A stretch of DNA of 39,047 bases from positions 1 through 39,047 of the forward strand of contig CAYTPI010000027.1 in the NCBI GenBank assembly GCA_964439625.1. Direction: 5' to 3'. The position numbers were made by a program, and so were the translations under genes. This stretch comes from CAYTPI01 sp964439625 (GTDB lineage: Bacteria > Chloroflexota > Anaerolineae > Aggregatilineales > UBA3940). A model generated the notes under the pieces. The model had not been told where the DNA came from, did no database searches, and worked only from the letters and a program-made list of their open reading frames with translations. This document shows, piece by piece, positions 32,211-39,047 of this stretch; the stretch's first letter is position 1; each line of letters opens with the position of its first letter.

Positions 32211-32675
32211 GTGTCTGAGCTAACTTTGATGTGGAAAAATAACAACCATTCCCACGAAAAGGTGGTTACAGCCGAGCACGCGTGCATTGTAGGCCGTAGT
32301 TCTGACTGCGACATCACCGTCTCTGAGCTGACTGTCTCTCGCAAACACGCGCTATTATTCTTCAAGAATAACACTGCTTACGTGCGTAACCTCAGCAAAA
32401 CAAATCCCATTTTGCTGCATGGCCCCACTGGTGATGTCACTCTAGGCCATAATCAAGAAGCGGAACTCAACACCATTGCGGTTCTGCATCTCGGACAATT
32501 GACCGTCGATATATCTATCGGCGGGGGCGCTCATAGCGAGCAGGACGGACGCAAAGTTGATCTAAAAATTCGCTGCTCACAATGCAGCCGCCTCGTTGAC
32601 GATCATTGGCAGGACTGCCCCTGGTGTGGGGCAGCGCTAGCTGGCGGTGATAGTGTCTTTATCACGCTAGATTAA
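32211..32675 (+). CDS. FHA domain protein with C-terminal zinc ribbon
   Basis: A 154-residue product from GTG 32211 with GGAAGAG upstream. FHA (about 5-102): GRSSDCDITVSELTVSRKHALL contains the G28-R29-S30 and S43-R44-x-H46 phosphothreonine-binding residues, given here as GRS and SRKH. After a Gly-rich linker, a zinc ribbon follows with C122, C125, C136 and C139 (CSQC, CPWCG). FHA domains read phosphothreonine, so a Ser/Thr kinase partner probably lies elsewhere. The next gene (25 nt on) is a small membrane protein, so it may form a pair with it. Confidence 0.88.
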   Translation: MSELTLMWKNNNHSHEKVVTAEHACIVGRSSDCDITVSELTVSRKHALLFFKNNTAYVRNLSKTNPILLHGPTGDVTLGHNQEAELNTIAVLHLGQLTVDISIGGGAHSEQDGRKVDLKIRCSQCSRLVDDHWQDCPWCGAALAGGDSVFITLD

Positions 32676-32700
32676 ATCTGTTTTTCAAGGAGTAACCAAG

Positions 32701-33138
32701 ATGACACCAACGTTAATGGGCCGCTGGCAGTCTCGTATTTTTCTGATGACCGTGATGGGGCTTCCGGTTACATTTGTCTTCTTCGTGCTATACGCACCGT
32801 TTGCGCGCCCACTCTCACGGGTATTTGTTCTGTTCTTCATCTTAGGAGCAGTAATTATCTTCGGTCTCGCGTGGGATGTGCTCTACAATGCCATTCAGAA
32901 ATTCCGCTGGGACCATGNNNNNNNNNNCATCATTGAAGGGGCATTCGTCTGGATAGTATTTAACCTGTTTGGACAAGTCTTCAATATTCCCTTCTTTCAG
33001 GTCAATCTATTCCAGTTTATTTTTCACTATTTCACAGTCTATGCTTTGATCTTTACGCACCAGCATAGCTTTATGCGCGTCTTTTTCCCTCGTTGGCGCT
33101 TTAGTGGTGGGCGCATTATTGGTGGTCAGCCGAGGTAG
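32701..33138 (+). CDS. Small membrane protein, interrupted by an assembly gap
   Basis: A 145-residue frame with about four hydrophobic helices (VTFVFFVLYAPFARPL, VLFFILGAVIIFGLAWDVLY, EGAFVWIVFNLFGQV, FIFHYFTVYALIFTH). Ten Ns at 32918-32927 fall after RWDH, and both flanks read in the same frame, but the true gap length is unknown, so frame and length should be treated as provisional. The C-terminus is basic (RVFFPRWRFSGGR). No family is recognised. AAGGAG stands ahead of the ATG. Confidence 0.65.
   Translation: MTPTLMGRWQSRIFLMTVMGLPVTFVFFVLYAPFARPLSRVFVLFFILGAVIIFGLAWDVLYNAIQKFRWDHXXXXIIEGAFVWIVFNLFGQVFNIPFFQVNLFQFIFHYFTVYALIFTHQHSFMRVFFPRWRFSGGRIIGGQPR
32918..32927. other. Assembly gap (10 N)
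   Basis: Ten undetermined bases inside the small membrane protein gene. The real distance is unknown. Confidence 0.99.
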
Positions 33139-33156
33139 CTTCTGGCTACGCTTTGA

Positions 33157-34065
33157 TTACTTATTGTAAAGTCGCTCTTTAAAGAACTGCCAAATCTTTC
33201 GTACTGGGGAAAGTTGAATCGGAGATGGTTGGGCTACGTCGTCTACAGCCTCCACGAATGACCGTGAGCCACCACGCTCTTGTTGAAGTTCTTTGTTATG
33301 ACGCCAAACCCACACAAACAGATCTGCCTCCGTCCGCTCTGAAAATTGCGCCAAGGCATTTTGTTCTTGTATTAATTGAACTGATGGCGTGTAGACCAAG
33401 TCGTACCAGAGAGATGCGGCCTCTTCAAAGGTATGTTCTTCTGCATCAATCTGCTCAAGTACCCGTCGGTAAGCTGCAATTTGGTAGAGGAGCTCCGGAT
33501 ACCGACCTGGGACGGTAAATTCGATCTTCGCGTCTGGATACGTCGTCTTTAACTTAGTTGCTTCGAGGAAATCAAGGTACTCCGCTTTGATCAAGAGTTC
33601 TTCGATATCAGCATCCGCGCTGAGGTCAACGATTGTTGAATACTCATAAACGCGTGCCTCGATTGTTTCTGCATCGTTTTGCCGAGCAATACTCACGCGA
33701 TGGTTGCCATCAAGGACGAAGTAAGCCTCACCAACTTTGTAAACTTCAATTGGTGACGCACCTCGCACTGTCATTACCATACTGACGTTTTCCCAACGGC
33801 CTTGCATAAAATTGCGCTTCGGAAGGAAAGACTGTGTGAAGTCTTTATAACGTCCTACGCTACCGCGGATTTGGTCTAATGGAATATTCTGGACACCCTT
33901 GTACGATTTTTGCGCCAACCGCAGTGACTTCTGCACTTCGTCAAAAGATAACAGTTCAGGAGAGCCGCCACGTAGAACGGTTAGAATATCTTGAATTGTC
34001 GCCTGAGAGCGGGCTCGTTCCCAGTTTTTTCGAGCTTGAGCACGTGCGAAATTATTATCTACCAT
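33157..34065 (-). CDS. ParB-like (Srx/ParB fold) domain protein
   Basis: A 302-residue cytoplasmic protein from ATG 34065. The centre has the ParB/sulfiredoxin-type pattern: QNIPLDQIRGSVGRYKDFT, SPIEVYKVGEAYFVLDGNHRVSIA, where GNHR is the conserved nucleotide-binding box of the fold, and IEARVYEY. It lacks the helix-turn-helix spacing of true chromosome-partitioning ParB, so the role is unclear. The C-terminal half is helical. The start at 34104 would overlap the upstream zinc-finger gene by 34 nt; 34065 leaves 5 nt and is preferred. Confidence 0.72.
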   Translation of the reverse strand: MVDNNFARAQARKNWERARSQATIQDILTVLRGGSPELLSFDEVQKSLRLAQKSYKGVQNIPLDQIRGSVGRYKDFTQSFLPKRNFMQGRWENVSMVMTVRGASPIEVYKVGEAYFVLDGNHRVSIARQNDAETIEARVYEYSTIVDLSADADIEELLIKAEYLDFLEATKLKTTYPDAKIEFTVPGRYPELLYQIAAYRRVLEQIDAEEHTFEEAASLWYDLVYTPSVQLIQEQNALAQFSERTEADLFVWVWRHNKELQQERGGSRSFVEAVDDVAQPSPIQLSPVRKIWQFFKERLYNK

Positions 34066-34070
34066 TAGTT

Positions 34071-34322
34071 TTAGGTTACCCAGTCTCGGTTGAACGTATC
34101 CCAATTGCGATGCTCAAATGTTTTTCGACACTGACTGCAAACCTGCGCCGCTCCAACATCATTCCGGTTCGACTTCCAGCGCCAACGCACCGTCGTTAGA
34201 TGGTGGCTACAGGCTGGTCGGTGGCATACAGGGCAAAAGATACCGCTTTCAAAGCCAGAGCGACCGTAATGCAGCTTTTCTGCTTCATTACGATTGCAAA
34301 CATGGCAATAGGGCACAGTCAT
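34071..34322 (-). CDS. Small zinc-finger protein
   Basis: An 83-residue protein with paired metal ligands at C6/C9, C30/C33, C38/H40 (or H41) and C62/C65, enough for two zinc sites. There is no known domain name that I can give with confidence. It overlaps nothing and ends 5 nt before the ParB-like gene, so the two probably form an operon. Confidence 0.7.
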   Translation of the reverse strand: MTVPYCHVCNRNEAEKLHYGRSGFESGIFCPVCHRPACSHHLTTVRWRWKSNRNDVGAAQVCSQCRKTFEHRNWDTFNRDWVT

Positions 34323-34386
34323 GACACAGGCACTCTCTAGCGATCAACACGCGCTATTATCATGGAGGTTCTCATTTGGCACAAAC

Positions 34387-35340
34387 TTACTCTGAAGTTG
34401 GTCGGACTTGCTCCAGTAGTTGACCATGACGCACTTGGTAATGGTCAAAGTCACGAGCAAAAATTGTATCAGGGAAGATGCTCCGGGCCTCTATGAGCAA
34501 ATCTCGTTCGCGGTATCGGCGTGAAATGTGCGTCAAAGCAAGATTACGTACAGCTGAGTTACGTGCTAGTTCGGCAGCCTGCTGCGCTGTGACATGCCCA
34601 AATTGGCGGGCGAGATCATGTTCCTCCTGCGAGAATGTTGCCTCGCTAACCAGTAGATCAGCCCCATGAATATATTTTTGAATACTAGGCGGGTTGGTGT
34701 AGTCGCCAGTGATGCACAATTTTGTCCCTGGAATGGCTTCTCCAAGAACGTCATCTGGCCGTATGAGGCGACCATCTGTGAGGGTAATCGGTTGGCCCAT
34801 TACAAGATCACGACGTTCTGGGCCCTGTGGCACACCCAACGCCTCAGCTTTGTCGTTCATAAATGGTCGCCGATCCTTCTGCTCGAAGGTGTATCCGTAA
34901 CAGTCCGGGCCGCGATGCTCAACTGGGAACGCACTGACGACCAGATCATCTTCCTCGTACAAAATACCTGGGCCATCAACTTGACGCAGTACGATATCTA
35001 ACTCAGAACTACTTCGCCGAAGCACCACACCGAATACCAACGCCTTGACCTTTTCTAAAGTGGCGCGCCCACCCCAAATCTCGATCTGCTCAACCGCTTC
35101 CCAACGGGCAAAGGTAGATAGCAAACCCGCAAGCCCGAGCACATGGTCGAGATGGCTATGCGTCAGGAATATTTTGTTCAATTTCCGGAAGCCAAGGCCG
35201 CTCTTGAGAATTTGGCGCTGTGTCCCTTCACCGCAATCAACAAGAAAACGATGCTCTTTATAAATCACAACTTGGCTGCTTAAACCACGGTAAATGGAGG
35301 GTGCACTCGCGGAGGTACCCAAGAAAACAATATCAAACAA
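34387..35340 (-). CDS. rnz: Ribonuclease Z (tRNase Z)
   Basis: A 317-residue metallo-beta-lactamase-fold endonuclease that trims tRNA 3' ends. It begins IVFLGTSASAPS, has LVDCGEGTQRQI, the zinc motif HSHLDH (61-66), GRRDL-like PERRDLVMGQPI, CITGDYTNPP, LVSEATF and the LTHISRRY end motif. Length fits the short bacterial form. Catalytic residues appear complete. It reads divergently from asnB. Confidence 0.94.
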   Translation of the reverse strand: MFDIVFLGTSASAPSIYRGLSSQVVIYKEHRFLVDCGEGTQRQILKSGLGFRKLNKIFLTHSHLDHVLGLAGLLSTFARWEAVEQIEIWGGRATLEKVKALVFGVVLRRSSSELDIVLRQVDGPGILYEEDDLVVSAFPVEHRGPDCYGYTFEQKDRRPFMNDKAEALGVPQGPERRDLVMGQPITLTDGRLIRPDDVLGEAIPGTKLCITGDYTNPPSIQKYIHGADLLVSEATFSQEEHDLARQFGHVTAQQAAELARNSAVRNLALTHISRRYRERDLLIEARSIFPDTIFARDFDHYQVRHGQLLEQVRPTSE

Positions 35341-35546
35341 CGAATTATCCGTTCTTACATAACCAGTTTGCGGGCAAACAGTGAACCCACGCTTTAGTTA
35401 AACGAGGGCCTTTGAGATTTGCAACGAAGCGGCCTAACGACAACAGACCACGTAATCATTGATGATACACGAATTTTTTTCCGCTGTCACCCAGTTATTT
35501 AAGCCAAAACACTTTCGCAAACTACTGATCGTCAGCAATCAAATAG

Positions 35547-35574
35547 TTGACGGTAAATACCATTGATGTAATTA
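35547..35574 (+). promoter_or_regulatory. Possible promoter for asnB
   Basis: TTGACG (35547-35552) and TAATTA (35569-35574) at 16-nt spacing lie 42 nt before the asnB ATG in the 276-bp divergent region shared with rnz. The -10 match is poor. Confidence 0.3.
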
Positions 35575-35616
35575 TCAGGTTTCTTTGCATTAGATAGTGG
35601 CGAAAGAACAATCAGT

Positions 35617-37458
35617 ATGTGTGGTATTTTTGGCATGATAGGACGTGGAGACAATACTCAGCTTGAAGCAATGAATCGAGCTATTGCTCATCGTGGGCCC
35701 GACGATCACGGCTTTCACACACTTGGCGATATCCGTTTGGGGCACCGCCGCTTATCCATCATAGACTTATCTGCGGCGGGCAAGCAACCTATGCGCTACG
35801 GCAGTTTATGGATCACGTACAATGGCGAGATTTATAATTACCTTGAATTACGCTCAGACCTACAGGCCCTTGGGCACCAGTTTAGCAATGACACGGATAC
35901 TGAAGTCATTATGGCGGCTTATCAGCAGTGGGGTGTGGATTGCCTCCAATACTTTCGCGGTATGTTCTCTTTCGCCATTTATGACCAAGACGCAGGCAGA
36001 ACCTTTTTAGCACGTGATCGCTTCGGCATTAAACCACTGTACTATGCAGCTTGTAGTGATACCTTTATCTTTGCCTCTGAACTAAAGGCTATGCTGGCAT
36101 CAGGCCACATATCACGTCAGGTTGATCGGCAAGCTCTATGGCATTTTTTCTCACTAGGATCAATACCCCAGCCGAATACCATCCTTCAGGATGTTAAATC
36201 GCTGCCACCTGGTTCATTCATACTGCTTGAAGAAGACGCAGCACCATGCCTCCAGCGCTATTGGGACATTGCGGAAGCTGCCCCACAGAACTACCCACAC
36301 GCAGCGCAGCTTGGTTGGGCTGACGCCGTACAGCAACTAAGGGGCTTACTTGATGAAGCCACACATTACCATCTCATTGCTGATGTTCCAGTCGGGGCAT
36401 TCTTAAGCGGAGGCGTTGACTCTACCGCTGTTGTCGGACTGATGAACCAGTATGTCAATGAGCCTATTAAGACATACTCCATTGGATTTGCTGATCCACG
36501 TTATGATGACATCAATGAATTACGTTGGGCAAAGCAGGCTGCTGAGTTGTTCAACACAGACCACACAGAGCTTTTATTGACTGATGACGACGTCGCCCAA
36601 TCGTATGATCGACTGGTTCATGCTATTGATCAGCCTAGCCTTGATGGGACAAACTCTTTTTTCGTGTCCCAGATCACCAGTCAACACGTTAAAGTCGCCT
36701 TGTCTGGTCTTGGCGGTGATGAATTATTCGCTGGGTATCCACAATTTTTACACTTTCAGAAAGCAGCAAAGTTAGCTCTACCTGCAATGCCAGGGTTGGT
36801 GCGCAGCATCCCTATCCGTGCCCTGCCAGATGGCATTCGGCAGCCCCTCCAAATCGCGCTTAGTAGCTCTGTTGAGCAGCAGCAGAGTCTGGTGCGAAAC
36901 CTTGCTTCTGAAGCAGAGAAGCAGCAAATGCTTCAGTCATCCATATTTGCTGCCCCATTAACTGACTTGTACCATAATTGGCTGCGTTCTGAGTTAGATG
37001 TCGTCTCACAGTTGAGTTACGTAGAACTATCAGGGTATATGGCGAATACGCTTTTGCGAGACACTGATGCGATGAGCATGGCACACAGCTTAGAGGTACG
37101 CCCTGTTTTACTCGACCATAAATTAGCGGAATTCGCGTTTGCCCTGCCATCAGAATATAAAGTTAATGGAAACAGTACAAAGAAAATACTCATTGAGGCT
37201 TTGCGTGACATTGTGCCTAATGACATCGCGAATCGCCCAAAACGGGGTTTTACGATGCCGCTATCGCGCTGGTTAACGACATCTCTTCAGAAGCAAGCGT
37301 TAGATAGCTTTACCAATGACACTGCCACTAGTATTTTCTCAGCAGGTTTTTTGAAGCAAACTCAAGCTCAGTTACGTGGTGGCAAATCGGTTAATCCACG
37401 GTTGTGGGCTTATATGATGTTGATTAACTGGTTGGATGCCAACGCATGTTATGTATGA
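35617..37458 (+). CDS. asnB: Asparagine synthase (glutamine-hydrolysing)
   Basis: A 613-residue two-domain enzyme. The N-terminal class II glutaminase begins MCGIFGMIG, with C2 as the nucleophile after Met removal, and has HRGPDDHG and GEIYNYLELR. The synthetase domain has the pyrophosphate loop SGGVDS (264-269), TYSIGFADPRYDDINE and ALSGLGGDELFAGYP. AsnB converts Asp, Gln and ATP to Asn and Glu; paralogues of this length also amidate cell-surface or secondary metabolites, and the context does not decide. The stop codon lies inside a 47-nt palindrome. Downstream S1-type gene is convergent. Confidence 0.92.
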   Translation: MCGIFGMIGRGDNTQLEAMNRAIAHRGPDDHGFHTLGDIRLGHRRLSIIDLSAAGKQPMRYGSLWITYNGEIYNYLELRSDLQALGHQFSNDTDTEVIMAAYQQWGVDCLQYFRGMFSFAIYDQDAGRTFLARDRFGIKPLYYAACSDTFIFASELKAMLASGHISRQVDRQALWHFFSLGSIPQPNTILQDVKSLPPGSFILLEEDAAPCLQRYWDIAEAAPQNYPHAAQLGWADAVQQLRGLLDEATHYHLIADVPVGAFLSGGVDSTAVVGLMNQYVNEPIKTYSIGFADPRYDDINELRWAKQAAELFNTDHTELLLTDDDVAQSYDRLVHAIDQPSLDGTNSFFVSQITSQHVKVALSGLGGDELFAGYPQFLHFQKAAKLALPAMPGLVRSIPIRALPDGIRQPLQIALSSSVEQQQSLVRNLASEAEKQQMLQSSIFAAPLTDLYHNWLRSELDVVSQLSYVELSGYMANTLLRDTDAMSMAHSLEVRPVLLDHKLAEFAFALPSEYKVNGNSTKKILIEALRDIVPNDIANRPKRGFTMPLSRWLTTSLQKQALDSFTNDTATSIFSAGFLKQTQAQLRGGKSVNPRLWAYMMLINWLDANACYV

Positions 37459-37500
37459 AGCAGACATGCTGTGCTCAGAGCACAGCATGTCTGCTTCATA
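37454..37500. terminator. 23-bp perfect palindrome between convergent genes
   Basis: Two 23-nt arms, starting TATGAAGCAGACATG and its exact complement, flank a single central A. It contains the asnB stop codon (37456-37458) and ends 13 nt before the S1 gene stop. As RNA it makes a very stable hairpin in both directions, so a bidirectional transcript end is likely. No T tract follows on either strand. Confidence 0.65.
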
Positions 37501-37513
37501 GTCTATTAACGAA

Positions 37514-38545
37514 TTACGCTTCTAATCTCTGACGGAGTGTCAGGCCTAATCGGCGGGATTTACCGTCAATGTTCAGGATGCGGGCAGTTACGGACTCGCC
37601 TTCTTGAATAACATTACGCGGGTGGAGAAACTGTCCTTCGGCTAGTTCAGAGATATGGATTAAACCTTCTAGGCCCTCCTCAATACGGGCAAAGGCACCA
37701 AAGTCAACAACGTTGGTGATGACACCCTCTACTTCTTGATCAACCTGATAGCGCTCCTCTACAGTTACCCATGGGTCTGGCTGTAGGCGCTTCAAGCTGA
37801 GCGCAATTCGTTCATCCTCAGCATCAATACTCATGATGTGAACTTTAACCTGCTGCCCACTTTTTAGAACATCCCGTGGGTGGTTAACGCGTCCCCACGA
37901 TAATTCAGAGATGTGGATCAAACCCTCAACGCCACCCAGATCGACAAAGGCGCCGAAGTCACATAAATTGGTGATTGTGCCTTCGCATATTTGGCCTTCT
38001 TGTAGATCTGAGAGGACTTGCGCTCGTTGCCCTGGCATAGATTGGGCAGCTCGTTCAGAGAAAATTAAGCGGTTGGTCTCTTCGTCAAGCTCAATGACGC
38101 GCAGCTTAAGTTCTTGGGAAATATAACGCGCTAGTAAACTGCGACGAGCACTTTCGTTAACGTCAATTGGGAAGTCAACTAACTGGCTTGCTGGTACGAA
38201 ACCACGCAGGCTGTTCCACGAGACCAGCAAGCCGCCACGATTACAACCAGTCACCATTAAGTCTACTGTTTGATCATTGTCAAAATGGTCAGCAGCGGCT
38301 TCCCAATCCTTGGCACTACTAATGGTGCTATCTTCGATGACCATGTAATCAGTACTGGTTGGGTTTGGGCCATCCCACCAAGAATCGCCACCATGGTCCT
38401 CAGACTGGGCATCAGGAGCATATTCACCTTGAACTAAGAGAGCTGTCCAGTAACTTTCTTCTTCACTTACTACTGCTTCATCGAGAACAGAGGTGTTCTC
38501 TTCTTGATCGGCAGAGGATTGCCGACCGTAGAAATCCGTCTTCAT
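37514..38545 (-). CDS. Three-domain S1 RNA-binding protein (ribosomal S1-like)
   Basis: A 343-residue protein. The acidic N-terminal stretch (about 1-85) has no domain. Three S1 OB folds follow: 90-166 (VDLMVTGCNRGGLLVSW, divergent), 184-252 (GTITNLCDFGAFVDLGG and GLIHISELSWGRVNHPRDVL) and 269-338 (GVITNVVDFGAFARIEEG, GLIHISELAEGQFLHP). The arrangement suits ribosomal protein S1 or an S1-like RNA-binding factor; S1 of several Gram-positive and Chloroflexota-type bacteria has fewer domains than the six of E. coli. AAAGGA lies 11 nt before the ATG. Confidence 0.85.
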   Translation of the reverse strand: MKTDFYGRQSSADQEENTSVLDEAVVSEEESYWTALLVQGEYAPDAQSEDHGGDSWWDGPNPTSTDYMVIEDSTISSAKDWEAAADHFDNDQTVDLMVTGCNRGGLLVSWNSLRGFVPASQLVDFPIDVNESARRSLLARYISQELKLRVIELDEETNRLIFSERAAQSMPGQRAQVLSDLQEGQICEGTITNLCDFGAFVDLGGVEGLIHISELSWGRVNHPRDVLKSGQQVKVHIMSIDAEDERIALSLKRLQPDPWVTVEERYQVDQEVEGVITNVVDFGAFARIEEGLEGLIHISELAEGQFLHPRNVIQEGESVTARILNIDGKSRRLGLTLRQRLEA

Positions 38546-38623
38546 TTACAAAAATCCTTTCTAAAAATACCAGTTCGTACAACATCCCAAATTGAGCGGT
38601 TCAGATTGGGTAACTGTGACGCT

Positions 38624-38644
38624 CCCCACGCCTAAAGGTGAGGG
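38624..38644 (-). repeat. Imperfect IS200/IS605-type right-end hairpin
   Basis: On the minus strand CCCTCACC-TTTA-GGCGTGGG resembles the common GCCCACGCC-TTTA-GGCGTGGG hairpin at the end of tnpB elements, with two mismatches. It overlaps the tnpB stop (38634-38632). The mismatches suggest the end has decayed. Confidence 0.5.
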
Positions 38645-39047
38645 CTTCTGAGCCACGCTTGCGGCAACCCGCTACGTTCTGGTTCACAGACACGTCCTGT
38701 CCGTTTTAATACATTCAATGCTGCGTTGTGGTCTCGGTCTAAACTGAGACCACATTCACATTCGACCCAACGATGTGCCAGCGTTAGACCTTCAAAAATT
38801 GCACCACAGTTTGAGCAAGTTTTAGATGTGTACGCGGGGTCTACAAGCACTACTTCCCGACCAGCATCCGCCGCTTTGTCGAATAACCGTTGCTTGAAGT
38901 ATCCCCAACTCGCATCCAAAATGCGCTTACCGAGGTGACGGTTTTTCACCATATTCTTGATTTTTAGGTCTTCCAAGACAATCACATCGTCGGTTTGAAC
39001 AAGATAAAGCTATATAATGTCTAGCAGTCTTTGCGCCCTACATCCCC
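38632..39047 (-). pseudogene. tnpB: TnpB (IS605 OrfB) 3' remnant, frameshifted and with a stop
   Basis: From 38985 (GTG) the frame reads about 117 residues of the C-terminal nuclease part of TnpB: VIVLEDLKIKNMVKN with the RuvC-II Glu (E5), DASWGYFKQRL, the zinc ribbon with C57/C60 and C76/C78, and RDHNAALN with the RuvC-III Asp (D85). Upstream the same frame hits TAG at 39012-39010. The neighbouring frame reads GRKDC, a stop, then TLYSFIL, like the conserved RKDFLHKLS segment just before RuvC-II. This suggests a frameshift near 39000-39010 plus a nonsense codon, so the gene is broken. The N-terminus lies outside the window. The guide RNA of an active element would come from the right end near 38600-38650. 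Confidence 0.8.

Noticed and set aside
34066..34104. Upstream start for the ParB-like protein
   Set aside because: It overlaps the end of the zinc-finger gene; the ATG at 34065 gives tidy spacing.
1..39047. tRNA, rRNA, CRISPR array or prophage
   Set aside because: Reading both strands showed no cloverleaf, rRNA block, regular repeat-spacer pattern or phage structural gene.

Overview
The window looks like bacterial chromosome at roughly 50% GC, most plausibly from the Chloroflexota (Anaerolineae-like). This is inferred from style, not from a marker gene: lipoproteins with Glu/Pro- or Thr/Pro-rich linkers after the lipobox, many multidomain two-component proteins, a split glucitol-type PTS, and frequent GTG/TTG starts. 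There is no rRNA, tRNA, CRISPR array or intact insertion sequence. A 10-N assembly gap lies at 32918-32927.

Layout. (1) 1-3198, minus strand: a REC-HTH-REC response regulator, then a fusion of a degenerate sugar-ABC ATPase with a NarL-type histidine kinase, a compound hairpin, and the 5' end of a sugar-binding lipoprotein. (2) 3364-11381: a DegT-fold protein lacking the PLP lysine, a selenocysteine-containing SelD (352 aa if the TGA is read through), RdgB, RecD2, an MscS channel, and a threonine-synthase homologue fused to a receiver domain. (3) 11674-18261: an EamA transporter, Dps, a NicO-type metal permease fused to an EF-hand ectodomain and a TolB-like propeller, a membrane-anchored protein of unknown function, and oligoendopeptidase F. 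(4) 24271-18276, minus strand: a tight four-gene unit of a REC-GAF protein, a sensor kinase, a P1-family peptidase and a STAND-like ATPase. (5) 24639-25775: a WD40 lipoprotein. (6) 25915-31968, plus strand: gutM, a leader, EIIC2, EIIC1, EIIB and EIIA of a glucitol-family PTS, a Rossmann/SAF oxidoreductase, an aldolase-fold protein missing most zinc ligands, and a membrane protein. (7) 32211-39047: FHA-zinc ribbon protein, small membrane protein, ParB-like and zinc-finger proteins, RNase Z, AsnB, an S1-domain protein and a decayed TnpB end.

Two themes stand out. First, catalytic folds appear in signalling or degenerate contexts: a pseudo-ABC ATPase on a kinase, a threonine synthase on a receiver, a DegT fold without its lysine, an aldolase fold without its zinc site, and a kinase-like protein without its histidine. 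Second, the PTS island pairs polyol-type import with an uncommon oxidoreductase/aldolase-fold pair in place of a recognisable sorbitol-6-phosphate dehydrogenase, which suggests an unusual substrate or a sensing role. No EI or HPr gene is in the window.
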